A DNA stretch of 64,000 nt from Variovorax sp. KBW07 (GCF_003852515.1 NZ_QAJK01000047.1:1-64000); one strand, 5' to 3'; positions 28,263 through 37,185 are shown, counted from the stretch's first letter. Numbers and translations are program-made. The notes: generated by a model from the letters alone, not told the origin.

Positions 28263-29561
28263 TCAGACCGTGGCCACGGCCACCAGCCGCATCGGTTGCG
28301 GCTTCCCGTAGACCAGGCTGCGCCACAGCCACTCGGCCGGCCCGAACCTGAAGCGCGCCAGCCACCAGCAACTGAACCACGCCTGCAGCGCGAAGATGGC
28401 CACGCTGCAGGCCGCAACCGCCACGAGCCCGAAGCGCGGCCCGATGCCCAGGCCGATGCCGTAGAACAGGCCCAGGCCGAACAGCGTTTGCGCGAGGTAG
28501 TGGGTCAGCGCCATGCGCCCCATCGGCGCGAGCTTGCGCAGCCAGTGCCGCCAGGCTGCGCGCTGGAACAGCAGCACGAAGGCGGCCATGTAGAACACGC
28601 CCTGCGCCAGCGGCGCGGTGTGGCGCAGCAGGCGCGTCACGGTCTTGCCCGCATCGCCGCCGCGCAGCCATCCACCCACCGCGCCTGCGGCGTGATGGTC
28701 CCGAAGGAGTAGCAACGCGGTCGCGACAAGGCTCACGGCCAGGCTCGCGGCGAACAGCCGGACCCAGAAGCGCCGGTGCGCCACCGACTCCTGCAGCACG
28801 CCCGCGCGGCCGATGGCCATGCCGATCAGCAGGCGCCCGAACACGAACAGCGGCAGCCACCACACAGCGATGCGCATGCGCATGTCGCGCGCCAGGTTGC
28901 CGTCGAGCATGGTCGACCACTGGTCGCTGCCGAAAGCGGCCAGGGCGCCCGCCGCCGATTGCGCTGGGCTGATCTGTGGCGGCAGCAGGTCGGGTGCGAC
29001 CGGCTGCAGCAGCACCGGCATTGCCACGGCCACGAACACGCCGAGCGCGGCCAGCATGCGCGGCGACAACCGGGTGAAGGCGAGCAGCACCAGCCCGAAC
29101 ACCGCGTAGTAGCGCAGGATGTCGCCCCACCAGAACACCCAGGCGTGCACGAGGCCGATGGCCAGCAGGATCAGCATGCGCCGCACATACCGGCGCGTGC
29201 CCTCCGCCCTGGCCTCCGGGCGGCGCATCTGCATCGCGAAGCCGACACCGAACAGCAGCGAGAACAGCGTGATCGCGCGGGCATCGACCAGCAGTTCCAT
29301 CGCCAGTTCTATCGCACGGTCCCATGCGGCGGTGGGCAACGCCGCCTGTGCGACCGGGGTGAGGAATTCGTAGAGCGAGAAGCTGCGCAGGTTGACCATC
29401 AGTACGCCAAACAGCGCGAAACCGCGCAGCGCGTCCAGCAGTTCGAGGCGGCGAATGCCGGCGGCGGGCGATGCGCGTCCGCGATCGGACGTGGCGCTGG
29501 GGTGGGTCAACGAACCGCCGGCGGCGGCGTAGCGCGGCAGGCTTGCGGGGTCGAATGTCAT
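28263..29561 (-). CDS. DUF418 family membrane protein (YeiB-like)
   Basis: A 432-residue polytopic membrane protein. It opens with a cytoplasmic tail, then the family signature RLELLDALRGFALFGVLMVN, a short periplasmic loop, FSLLFGVGFAMQM, and ends with the DUF418 domain containing GRMALTHYLAQTLFG and FGPAEWLWRSLVYGKPQPM. Ten or so transmembrane segments are visible. The family is related to acyltransferase-3 and may modify envelope or exported molecules, but no substrate is known. Confidence 0.9.
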   Translation of the reverse strand: MTFDPASLPRYAAAGGSLTHPSATSDRGRASPAAGIRRLELLDALRGFALFGVLMVNLRSFSLYEFLTPVAQAALPTAAWDRAIELAMELLVDARAITLFSLLFGVGFAMQMRRPEARAEGTRRYVRRMLILLAIGLVHAWVFWWGDILRYYAVFGLVLLAFTRLSPRMLAALGVFVAVAMPVLLQPVAPDLLPPQISPAQSAAGALAAFGSDQWSTMLDGNLARDMRMRIAVWWLPLFVFGRLLIGMAIGRAGVLQESVAHRRFWVRLFAASLAVSLVATALLLLRDHHAAGAVGGWLRGGDAGKTVTRLLRHTAPLAQGVFYMAAFVLLFQRAAWRHWLRKLAPMGRMALTHYLAQTLFGLGLFYGIGLGIGPRFGLVAVAACSVAIFALQAWFSCWWLARFRFGPAEWLWRSLVYGKPQPMRLVAVATV

Positions 29562-29687
29562 CGGGGTGCGCGTGTGGGAGGCAGGCGCACGGTTGCGAGT
29601 TTCAGGACGAAGCCGCTGGCGCCGGTTTCGCGATGCTATGAATCAGCATTGCATGAACATTGCGCGCTCTTTCTTCATTCGATCGGT

Positions 29688-30332
29688 TCATTCGGTCGGG
29701 GGCAGGCGAAGTCCCGCGACAAGAAGCGCCAGGCTCGCGCGAAACTCGCTTTCGGCATCGCTGCGCGTGGCGGCTGTGGCGATTTCGATCAGCAGCGGAA
29801 AACGCTCGCTCGGCAGCGCCTGGAAGCGCGCGATGGTGTCCGTGGCGGACTCGCCCGCCTGCAGCGTGAGCGGTCCCGCGAGATCGGCCTGCGCCACGCC
29901 CATGACGAGCGCCGACACGGCACGGAAAGCCACCAGCAGCGCCTGGCCCGACCGGCCGCTTCTTGCCAATGCCTGAAGCATGGCCTCCGCCGCCTCGAGC
30001 ATGGCCGGGGAACGGCTGCGCCGCGTGAGGATGAGGGGAATCGCATGCGGATGCGCCCGAACCGCATGCCAGAGCGCGAAGGCGATGGTCTGGAGCGCTT
30101 GTTCCCAGCTCTCGTCGCCTGCAAGCGACCAGCGTGCCTCGCCGATGACGGCCTCGACCACCAGCACGTCGAGCTCTTCGCGTTGCGAGACGTAGTTGTA
30201 CAGCGTCATGGCACCCGTATCGAGCGCGCTGGCCAGGGCACGCATCGACAGGCCGGCAAGGCCGTGCGCGTCGACGATGGCCAGGGCTGCGGTTTGCAAC
30301 TGGGGTCGGGTGAACTTTGCGGGACGGCCCAT
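29688..30332 (-). CDS. TetR/AcrR family transcriptional regulator
   Basis: A 214-residue TetR-type repressor. The N-terminal helix-turn-helix is at about residues 8-50 (FTRPQLQTAALAIVDAHG, LSMRALASALDTGAMTLYNYV). The C-terminal ligand domain has a TetR_C-like helical pattern with no identifiable ligand. It is divergent from a peroxiredoxin-like gene, and two palindromes in the 94-base gap are probable operators. Confidence 0.9.
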   Translation of the reverse strand: MGRPAKFTRPQLQTAALAIVDAHGLAGLSMRALASALDTGAMTLYNYVSQREELDVLVVEAVIGEARWSLAGDESWEQALQTIAFALWHAVRAHPHAIPLILTRRSRSPAMLEAAEAMLQALARSGRSGQALLVAFRAVSALVMGVAQADLAGPLTLQAGESATDTIARFQALPSERFPLLIEIATAATRSDAESEFRASLALLVAGLRLPPTE

Positions 30333-30362
30333 GTTTTCCTTGACCGGATTTCAAAAGCAAAA

Positions 30363-30389
30363 GTATAGTTCTATACGTACGGTGTACGT
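30363..30389. promoter_or_regulatory. Two adjoining palindromes, probable TetR-family operator
   Basis: The gap between the TetR gene and the peroxiredoxin-like gene holds GTATAG-TT-CTATAC (30363-30376), a perfect 6+2+6 inverted repeat, and ACGTAC-GGT-GTACGT (30375-30389), a perfect 6+3+6 inverted repeat that overlaps it by two bases. Their size and central location fit TetR-family operators controlling both genes. Binding itself is inference. Confidence 0.7.
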
Positions 30390-30426
30390 TAATTGGCGAT
30401 GCCCGTTCATAACCCGGAATCAAATC

Positions 30427-31008
30427 ATGAAACTCCTGCCTGGCGACATGGCTCCCGCGATCGCGTTGCAAACCATCGCAGGCCGATCGATTGCTATCCC
30501 CAACCCGTCGGCGCGATTCGTTCATCTGCAATTTCGCCGGTTCGCGGGTTGCCCTGTCTGCAACTTCCACCTCATGACGCTGGCCCGGCGGCAGCCGGAA
30601 ATCGAGGCAGCAGGCATTCACCAGGTGGTGCTGTTCCACTCGTCGAAGGAAGAAATGCGCAAGTACCAGGCGCAACTTCCGTTCGATTGCGTTGCCGACC
30701 TGGGCAAGAAGCACTACCGGCAGTTCGGTGTCGAGAACTCGGTGCTTGCGTTGCTGAACCCTCGCGTGTTCTGGAGCGGAATGCGCTGGGTGCTGGCGTC
30801 GCGCCGTTTCTACAGGAAGGCCGAGAACGGCATCACCGGCCTGCCGGCCGACTTTCTCATCGACAGCGGGGGAAGAGTCGTCGCGTGCAACTACGGCACC
30901 CATGCCGATGATCAGTGGGACGCCGACGAACTGCTGAAGCTCGCGGCGGATGCGGGCCACGTCACACCGAAGCCGTGGCGCGCGAGTGCCTTGCCGAACG
31001 CCGAGTAG
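30427..31008 (+). CDS. Peroxiredoxin-like (AhpC/TSA) family protein
   Basis: A 193-residue thioredoxin-fold protein of the peroxiredoxin-like family. The active-site motif CPVC (Cys42, Cys45) replaces the PxxxTxxC of typical AhpC, as is usual in this group, and suggests a disulfide reductase or peroxidase role. Other features are FVHLQFRRFAGCP, QVVLFHSSKEEM and a C-terminal GLPADFLIDSGGRVV strand pair. It is divergent from a TetR regulator and probably under its control. Confidence 0.84.
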   Translation: MKLLPGDMAPAIALQTIAGRSIAIPNPSARFVHLQFRRFAGCPVCNFHLMTLARRQPEIEAAGIHQVVLFHSSKEEMRKYQAQLPFDCVADLGKKHYRQFGVENSVLALLNPRVFWSGMRWVLASRRFYRKAENGITGLPADFLIDSGGRVVACNYGTHADDQWDADELLKLAADAGHVTPKPWRASALPNAE

Positions 31009-31020
31009 AACCGCTGCCCG

Positions 31021-32109
31021 TCAGGCCCCTGTGTTTGCTGCCGGCGCCTGCCGCAGCCGGTAGTCGCGCGGTGCCACGCCGTGGTGCCGCCGGAATGCGG
31101 CCGTGAAACGGCCGTGGCACTCCCACCCCGCTTCCGCCGCGATCGCCTGCACGCTGAGCTGTGTGTCGCGCAGCAGGCGCGCAGCCAGTGCCAGCCGCTC
31201 GGCGACCAGCAAGCCGTAGACGGTCGTGCCCTCGGCCTCACGCACATGCGACTGCAGCCGGCTGGTGCGAAGGTCGAGGCGCTGCGCAAGTTCGTCGACC
31301 GTCCACGCACGCGCGGGCGCCTCGCCGAGCAGCGCGCGCAACCTGCGCACCGTGCCGGCCGCGGCGCTGTTGCCGCTGCTGGTGTCGCGTTCGTCGGAGC
31401 GCGCGGGGCGCAGCAACTGGTCGAGGTCGAGCAGCACGCAGGTCAGCAGCTCGGTTGCGCGCGCATGGAACAGCGGCACGAAGGCCGGGCGGTCGGTGGG
31501 CTCGTCGCGAATGCGTGCCAGGCAGTCGCGCACGCGCGGCGTGAGCGCCGCATTGCACAGCACGCGCCCGTCGTCGCGCTCGACCAGCTCGCTCATCTGC
31601 CGCGCGGGCAGCCGCACGCCCAGCGCATGCAGCCAGCGCGGCAGCAGTTCGCGCCGCAAACGGAACTGCACGAAGTTGTTGCGGCAGGCGCCGGGAATGT
31701 GAATGAGGTAGCCACCGTCGCGGTTGGGCGTGCGCAGCAGGGCACGGTCGACGCGAAAGTCCAGCGGCCGGCCCTGCGTGCTGCCGATCTCTCCAGTGAC
31801 GTGGCCCGAAAGGAAGAAGGTCAGCAGCAGCTCGTCGCCCGGGGGAAGCTGCACATGCAGGTCGTCGTTGAGCCGGAAGTCGAAGTACAGCGCGCTGGCG
31901 CCTTCCCACGGCACGGTGCGCAGCCGCAGGATGCGGCCACCGTCGCTGGGCCAGCGCACCTCGCGGCTGGCGCCATCGTGCAGGGCCGGGAGCGCCAGCG
32001 GGCGGTCCGAGGGCAGGCGGATCAGCGCGGCATTGAAGTCGTCTTCGCGCAGCGCGGTGGCGGCGAACGAAGAAGGCTGGATCGGCACAGTCTGCGGTTG
32101 GATCGGCAT
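31021..32109 (-). CDS. AraC/XylS family transcriptional regulator (PchR-like)
   Basis: A 362-residue regulator. The N-terminal sensor part is beta-rich (FDFRLNDDLHVQLPPGDELL, FFLSGHVTGEIG). The C-terminal HTH_18 domain spans about residues 255-355, with the two helix-turn-helix motifs around WTVDELAQRLDLRTSRLQSHV and QAIAAEAGWECHGRFTAAFRRHHG (second motif to GVAPRDYR). The overall layout is like PchR-type regulators, but the effector is unknown. It is divergent from the Bug/racemase/RidA/acylase cassette and convergent with the peroxiredoxin-like gene, so it most likely controls the cassette. Confidence 0.88.
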   Translation of the reverse strand: MPIQPQTVPIQPSSFAATALREDDFNAALIRLPSDRPLALPALHDGASREVRWPSDGGRILRLRTVPWEGASALYFDFRLNDDLHVQLPPGDELLLTFFLSGHVTGEIGSTQGRPLDFRVDRALLRTPNRDGGYLIHIPGACRNNFVQFRLRRELLPRWLHALGVRLPARQMSELVERDDGRVLCNAALTPRVRDCLARIRDEPTDRPAFVPLFHARATELLTCVLLDLDQLLRPARSDERDTSSGNSAAAGTVRRLRALLGEAPARAWTVDELAQRLDLRTSRLQSHVREAEGTTVYGLLVAERLALAARLLRDTQLSVQAIAAEAGWECHGRFTAAFRRHHGVAPRDYRLRQAPAANTGA

Positions 32110-32168
32110 AGAGAACCCTGCCCTGCGGCGTTAGCGTTGCAACACTTTGGTTTGAACGGAGTTTATGG

Positions 32169-33167
32169 ATGAATGCTCGACGTGTCTGCCGGTTTCTGGG
32201 GCTCCTGGCGGCCTTGTCCGCGGGGCTGCTGCCGGTGCTTTCCACGGCACAGGGCTCGGCTGCCGCGGCATGGCCCGCACGGCCGATTCGCCTGGTGGTG
32301 CCCTTCGTGGCGGGCGGTGGTGCCGACGTGGCCGCGAGGCTGATCGCCGCCAAGCTGCAGACGCAGCTGGGCCAGCAGGTGGTGGTCGACAACAAGCCGG
32401 GCGGCAACACGCTGATCGGCGCGCAGGAGGTCATGAAGGCGCAGCCCGATGGCTACACGCTGCTGTGGTCCATCGACCAGACCTTCGTGCTGAACCCCTC
32501 GCTCTACAACCGCCTGCCGTACGACCCGCGCAAGGACTTCACGCCGGTGGCGCTGGCCATCACGTCGCCCACGGCCGTCATCGCGCGCACCCAGCCGGGC
32601 AGCGTGGGCGACGTGCATGAACTGGTGAGGCGCGCCAAGGCCGACCCCGGCAAGATCAACATCGGCGCGGCCGCGATCCTGTCGCAGATGGCGCTGGAAG
32701 AGTTCAACCGCAGCGCGGGCATCGAGACCACGCGCGTGCCCTACAAGGGCAGCGCCGAAGTGGCGCAGGCCACCATTGCGGGCGACATCGACGCCGCCTT
32801 CGACGGCATGGCGCCCTATGTGCAGTTCGTGAAGGCGGGGCGCGCGAAGATCCTGGCCGTGACCTCGGCGCGGCGCTTCTCGGGCCTGCCCGACGTGCCC
32901 ACGCTCGACGAGCTGGGCTACAAGGGCGTCGACTTCTCGGTGTGGTTCGGCGTGGTCGGGCCGGCCGGCCTGCCGCCCGAGATTGCGAAGCGCGTGGGCG
33001 ATGGCATCGACTGGGCCATCCGCCAGCCCGACGTGGTCGAGAAGCTGCTGGTGTTCGGCTTCGAACCCGCAGGGCAGACCAGCGCGCTCGCGCTCAAGAC
33101 CCGCATCGACAGCGACCTGGGCCGCTACAGCCCGGTGATCCGCAGGCTCGGCTTCAAGCTCGACTGA
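32169..33167 (+). CDS. Bug-family (TctC) tripartite tricarboxylate-transporter binding protein
   Basis: A 332-residue periplasmic binding protein of the Bug family, which is hugely expanded in Burkholderiales and binds small carboxylates, amino acids or amides. A signal peptide ends near LPVLSTAQG. The conserved WPARPIRLVVPFVAGGGADV opening (from residue 35), GQQVVVDNKPGGNTLIG, ARAKADPGKIN-like RRAKADPGKINIG and the closing RYSPVIRRLGFKLD are family landmarks. No TctA/TctB permease lies nearby, which is common for Bug proteins. It opens the AraC-divergent cassette. Confidence 0.94.
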   Translation: MNARRVCRFLGLLAALSAGLLPVLSTAQGSAAAAWPARPIRLVVPFVAGGGADVAARLIAAKLQTQLGQQVVVDNKPGGNTLIGAQEVMKAQPDGYTLLWSIDQTFVLNPSLYNRLPYDPRKDFTPVALAITSPTAVIARTQPGSVGDVHELVRRAKADPGKINIGAAAILSQMALEEFNRSAGIETTRVPYKGSAEVAQATIAGDIDAAFDGMAPYVQFVKAGRAKILAVTSARRFSGLPDVPTLDELGYKGVDFSVWFGVVGPAGLPPEIAKRVGDGIDWAIRQPDVVEKLLVFGFEPAGQTSALALKTRIDSDLGRYSPVIRRLGFKLD

Positions 33168-33180
33168 AAGGGCGCCCACC

Positions 33181-33882
33181 ATGAAGACCGCGGGCCTGAT
33201 CGGAGGCGTCGCGTGGCCCTCCACGCTCAGCTACTACCGTCTGTTGAACGAACACATCCAGCGCGAACTCGGCGGCGTGCATTCGGCCCGCTGCGTGATC
33301 GTGAGCCTGGACTTCGCCGGCATTCTTTCCGCCATGACGGCGGGGCGCCGCGACGATGCGCGCGCGCAGATGGAAACCGCCGCGCGGCAGGCACGTGCCG
33401 CGGGCGCGGAGCTCATCGCGATTCTTGCGAACACCGGGCACTTCGCGGCCGACGCGGTGCAGGCCGCGGCCGGCGTGCCGCTGGTGCATGTGGCGCAAGA
33501 AACTGCCGACGAAGCGGCGGCCCGTTATCCGTCGATGCGCCGCCTTGGCCTGCTCGCCACCAGCTTTGCGCTCGACGCGCCGTTCTTCGGCCAGATGCTG
33601 GGGGAGGGCGCGGGCTTCGAGCTGGTGCTGCCCGACGCGGCGCAGCGGCGCACGCTCGACGCGGCCATCTTCGGGCCGCTGGCGCGCGGCGAGGTCGACC
33701 GCGCCGATGCCGCCATGGTCTCGACGCTGTGCAATGCGCTGGTGGCGCGCGGCGCCGAAGGCATCGTGCTGGGCTGCACCGAGCTGAGTGGCGTGAAGCC
33801 CTGGATCGCGTGCCCCGCGCCTCTTTTCGATTCCACCGACATCCACGCCCGCGCCATCGTGCGCGAAATGCTCCGGCCCTGA
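33181..33882 (+). CDS. Asp/Glu racemase superfamily protein lacking the first catalytic cysteine
   Basis: A 233-residue member of the aspartate/glutamate racemase superfamily. Family landmarks are GLIGGVAWPSTLSYYRLLN, DFAGILSAM and LGCTELSGV, in which Cys199 is the second catalytic cysteine. At the first site the expected CNTxH reads ANTGH (Ala83), so a standard two-base racemisation is unlikely. One-cysteine homologues related to YgeA are known with altered activity; a decarboxylase, isomerase or one-base enzyme is possible. It starts 13 bases after the Bug gene and is probably cotranscribed with it. Confidence 0.86.
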   Translation: MKTAGLIGGVAWPSTLSYYRLLNEHIQRELGGVHSARCVIVSLDFAGILSAMTAGRRDDARAQMETAARQARAAGAELIAILANTGHFAADAVQAAAGVPLVHVAQETADEAAARYPSMRRLGLLATSFALDAPFFGQMLGEGAGFELVLPDAAQRRTLDAAIFGPLARGEVDRADAAMVSTLCNALVARGAEGIVLGCTELSGVKPWIACPAPLFDSTDIHARAIVREMLRP

Positions 33883-33924
33883 GCCGGCCCTTGCTTCCAC
33901 AGAGAAAGAAAGAGAGACCCTCGC

Positions 33925-34317
33925 ATGCAGATCGCCGATTTTCCGTTGCCCTTCGTCAATGCGCCCTACAGCCGCGCGATGTTCGACGACGAATGGATTT
34001 TTGTCTCGGGCACCATCGGCATGGACTACGACACGCAGAAGCTCGCGGTCAGCGCCGAAGACCAGACGCGCCTGATGGTGCGCAACATCGAGAAGTACCT
34101 GGCGGCCTGCGGCGGCCAGCTGGAGCAGATCGTCAACTACACGCTGATCGTCGCCGGGGCCGAGCACCTGGGCGCGGTCGTGAAGACGTTGTCCGAGGTG
34201 CTGCCCTGCAAGCCGACCGGCACGGCCATGCTGGCCGGCATCGCCGTGCCCGAGGCGTGGGTCGAGATGCAGGTCATTGCGCGCAAGAGCCAGCCGGTAG
34301 TTGGGGGGCGGCCGTGA
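33925..34317 (+). CDS. RidA/YjgF family protein
   Basis: A 130-residue RidA-superfamily protein. Family features are FVNAPYSRAMFDDEWIFVSGTIG, LMVRNIEKYLAACG and VPEAWVEMQVIARK. It deviates from canonical RidA near the C-terminus, where the usual PxxRxxV reads PTGTAMLAGI, so the enamine/imine-deaminase arginine is absent. It may belong to one of the Rid subfamilies linked to specific catabolic pathways. Its stop overlaps the GTG start of the acylase gene as GTGA. Confidence 0.84.
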   Translation: MQIADFPLPFVNAPYSRAMFDDEWIFVSGTIGMDYDTQKLAVSAEDQTRLMVRNIEKYLAACGGQLEQIVNYTLIVAGAEHLGAVVKTLSEVLPCKPTGTAMLAGIAVPEAWVEMQVIARKSQPVVGGRP

Positions 34318-36644
34318 CGCAGGCCGCGCTGCGTGCATGCCTCTGCGCCGTGGCATGCGTCGTGGCCGGCTGCGGAGGCAGCAACGGTGGCGGCGGCTTC
34401 TTCGGCGGGCCGGTGCCACCGGTTCCGCCAGCGCCGGCCGACAAGTACAGCGCCGAGGTGCGCTGGACCCAGTACGGCCTGCCGCACGTCAAGGCCAAAG
34501 ACTACGCAGGCCTTGGCTATGGCCAAGGCTACGCCGTGGCGCGCGACCAGCTGTGCCTGCTTGCCGACCGCGTGGTCACGCTGCGCGGCGAACGCTCGGA
34601 ACGCTTCGGCCCCGATGGCGTGGCGGTGGTGGCCTTCTTGCAGATTCCCAATCTCGACAGCGACCTGTTCTATCGCGTGCAGCTGTCGGACGCCGAAGTC
34701 GAGACCGCATGGAAAGGCCTCTCGTCCGATGCGCGCCAGCTCGCGGAAGGCTATGCGGCCGGCTTCAACCGCCTGCTGCGCGACATGACGCCCGAAGCGC
34801 GCGCCGCCGCCTGCAAGGGCATGGAGCCGCCGCGGATGAAGGCCAGCGACGTGCTGCGCGCCACCATGCAGGTGGGCTCGCTGTGGAAGGCGCTGGGCGT
34901 GGCAGCCTACGCATCGGCATCGACGTGGGACCAGCTGGGCGCGCCGCCGGTGGCAAAGGCCGCCGCCGACCGGCCACCCGCACAGCAGATGGCGAGCAAT
35001 GCCTGGGCCTACGGCGCCGAAGCCACGGGCACGAACACTTCGATCATGGTCGCCAACCCGCACACGCTGTGGCAAGACCACTGGCTGCTGATGCACCAGA
35101 TGCACCTCACCATTCCGGGCGAGATCGACGTGATGGGGGCTGACTTCCTGGGCCTGCCGTTGCCGCTCTCGGGCTTCACGCAGCACCTGGCCTGGAGCAT
35201 CGAGGCACCATCGACCGTGACCTATCCGCTGTTGATCGCGATGGATGTGACGAGCGGCGCCAGGCCTTCGTACACGGTCGACGGCGCGCCGCACGCGCTC
35301 GAGATGAAGACCGTCGAGTTGCGCGTCAAGCAGGTCGACGGCAGCGTGCGCACGCAAAGCTACAGCCTGCCGTACTCGCACCTGGGGCCGCTCTATCGAT
35401 TGCCGGCGGACACGGGGCGTCCGGCCGGATGGCATGCCGTGACCGACCCCAACGTGGGCAATGCACGCGCGCTCGACCAGATCCTCGCAGTGGCGAAGGC
35501 GCGCGACATCGCCGGCTTCGAGAAAGCGGTGGTGCAGAACCGCGGCATCACCGCGCACCTGATCGCCGGCGACAGCCAGGGACAGGCGATGTACATCGAG
35601 TCGGGGCCGCTGCTCGACATCGGCGATGCCGCGTTGCGCGACTGCGCCGTCGTGCCGCCGCCCGACGATGCCACGGTGCCGGCAGCGCTCGATGGCCGCC
35701 GCAGTGCCTGCGCGGTGCGTGGCGCCGATGGCCAACCGCGCCTTGCGCCGGCCAGCCGCATTCCGGCGCTGGCCACGCGCGGCATCGTGCAGAACGCCAA
35801 CGACAGCTACAGCCTCTCGCTGGTGGGGCAGCAACTCGATGGCTATTCGCTGTTGCTGGGCAGCGCGAAGGCCCCGCCGGGCGCGCGCACGCTGATGTCG
35901 CAGCGGCAGATCCAAGACAGCCTGGCCGATGGCCGCATCGACACGGCCGAGGCCACCGACATGGTGTTCGGCAACCGCAACTACCTGGCCGAGACCACGC
36001 TCGACGCCGTGCTTGCCGCATGCACGAGTGCGGCGGGCGATGCAGTGGTGCAGCGCGCCTGCGGCATCTTGTCGGCATGGGACCGGCGCCACAACATCGA
36101 CAGCCGTGGCGCCTTGCTGTTCACCGAACTGGGCTCGCGCCTGGAGGCCGTGCCCGGCTTGTACGCCGAGCCCTACGACCCGGCGCGCCCGTTCCGCGTG
36201 CGGCCGGTATCGACGGCCCCGGGCGTCACGGCGGGCATCGTTGCCGCCATGCGCGACACAGCCGTCGCGCTCGACGCGCTGGGCCTGCGCGGCGACGAGC
36301 GCTGGGGCGACATGCTGGCGCGGCCCACGCCGCACGGACGCGTGCCGCTGCATGGCGGCCCGGGTGGGCAGGGCGTGCTCAATGCGCTCGAGGGGGCGCC
36401 GCTGACGAAGGACGGCTACGGCGACATCATCGCCGGCACCTCGTACGTGCATGTGGTCACCTGGGTACAGGACAAGCTGGTGGCGCGGGTGATGGTGGCC
36501 AGCGGTCAATCGACCGATCCGGCCTCGCCGCACCACGACGATCAGCTGGCGCTTTTCTCGCGCAAGCAACTGGTGACGCCACCCTTCACCGATGCCGAGA
36601 TCGCGGCCGATCCGAAGCTGGAGCTGCTCACGCTGCGCGAGTAG
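34314..36644 (+). CDS. Penicillin-acylase-family Ntn hydrolase lipoprotein
   Basis: A 776-residue precursor of the penicillin/acyl-homoserine-lactone acylase family. The GTG at 34314 gives a lipoprotein signal (CVVAGCGG, lipid cysteine at residue 20) and overlaps the RidA stop. After a helical alpha-chain region the autocatalytic serine is Ser228 in QMASNAWAYG, which becomes the N-terminus of the beta chain; VANPHTLWQDHWLLMHQMHL follows as in the family. Enzymes of this group cleave amides such as penicillins, cyclic-dipeptide-like or N-acyl compounds. The context with a binding protein, racemase-like and RidA proteins points to uptake and breakdown of an N-acylated or amide-linked compound. 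Lactone quenching is possible but unproven. Confidence 0.9.
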   Translation: MTQAALRACLCAVACVVAGCGGSNGGGGFFGGPVPPVPPAPADKYSAEVRWTQYGLPHVKAKDYAGLGYGQGYAVARDQLCLLADRVVTLRGERSERFGPDGVAVVAFLQIPNLDSDLFYRVQLSDAEVETAWKGLSSDARQLAEGYAAGFNRLLRDMTPEARAAACKGMEPPRMKASDVLRATMQVGSLWKALGVAAYASASTWDQLGAPPVAKAAADRPPAQQMASNAWAYGAEATGTNTSIMVANPHTLWQDHWLLMHQMHLTIPGEIDVMGADFLGLPLPLSGFTQHLAWSIEAPSTVTYPLLIAMDVTSGARPSYTVDGAPHALEMKTVELRVKQVDGSVRTQSYSLPYSHLGPLYRLPADTGRPAGWHAVTDPNVGNARALDQILAVAKARDIAGFEKAVVQNRGITAHLIAGDSQGQAMYIESGPLLDIGDAALRDCAVVPPPDDATVPAALDGRRSACAVRGADGQPRLAPASRIPALATRGIVQNANDSYSLSLVGQQLDGYSLLLGSAKAPPGARTLMSQRQIQDSLADGRIDTAEATDMVFGNRNYLAETTLDAVLAACTSAAGDAVVQRACGILSAWDRRHNIDSRGALLFTELGSRLEAVPGLYAEPYDPARPFRVRPVSTAPGVTAGIVAAMRDTAVALDALGLRGDERWGDMLARPTPHGRVPLHGGPGGQGVLNALEGAPLTKDGYGDIIAGTSYVHVVTWVQDKLVARVMVASGQSTDPASPHHDDQLALFSRKQLVTPPFTDAEIAADPKLELLTLRE

Positions 36645-36711
36645 CGGCGCCGGCTTTCGCAGTCGCCCCGAAGGCCCAGGGCCCCGGGCGATTGCGGACC
36701 AAAGGCTCTTG

Positions 36712-37071
36712 TCAGAGTGCCAGGCCTTGCTCCACGTCCAGCGTCTTGCGGCGCGCCAGTGCCAGGTTCGACTTGGCCTTGTCCAGCACGAGGTACACGA
36801 ACAGGCCTTCCTTCTTCTGCATCGGGCGAATGATGTGGTACTGCTTTCCCAGCGTGATGAGGATGTCTTCGATGACATCGTTCAAGCCCAGGTCGCGCAT
36901 GGTGCGAAGCTTGGCGCGGACCACTTCGGTGTTGCCGGCGGCGGCCACTTCGAGGTCGACACCCGAGCCGATCTGGCCGAGGATCATGCCGCTGCTCGAA
37001 TCGACCAGCGCCGCGCACAGGGCGCCGTCGCAGGTCATCAGGTCGTCCATGGATTGCTTGATATTTGCCAT
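36712..37071 (-). CDS. Roadblock/LC7 domain protein
   Basis: A 119-residue protein that is almost entirely a Roadblock/LC7 fold. Proteins of this type act as GTPase-activating or scaffold subunits for small GTPases, as MglB does for MglA in Myxococcus. Visible features are CAALVDSSSGMILGQIGSG and YHIIRPMQKKEGLFVYLVLDKAKSNLALAR (residues 79-108). The ATG has AGGAAAT upstream. It is the last gene of a four-gene operon with a second Roadblock protein and a GTPase. Confidence 0.88.
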   Translation of the reverse strand: MANIKQSMDDLMTCDGALCAALVDSSSGMILGQIGSGVDLEVAAAGNTEVVRAKLRTMRDLGLNDVIEDILITLGKQYHIIRPMQKKEGLFVYLVLDKAKSNLALARRKTLDVEQGLAL

Positions 37072-37185
37072 CGAGATATTTCCTAGTGCCTCGCCCCTGA
37101 AAGTCGGCAGCCACCCGGGCGAAGAGATGGGCGGCGGCCGGTGTCGAAACGGTGTTTGGCGCGGTGCGTCGGGCGGGCGCGGCCC

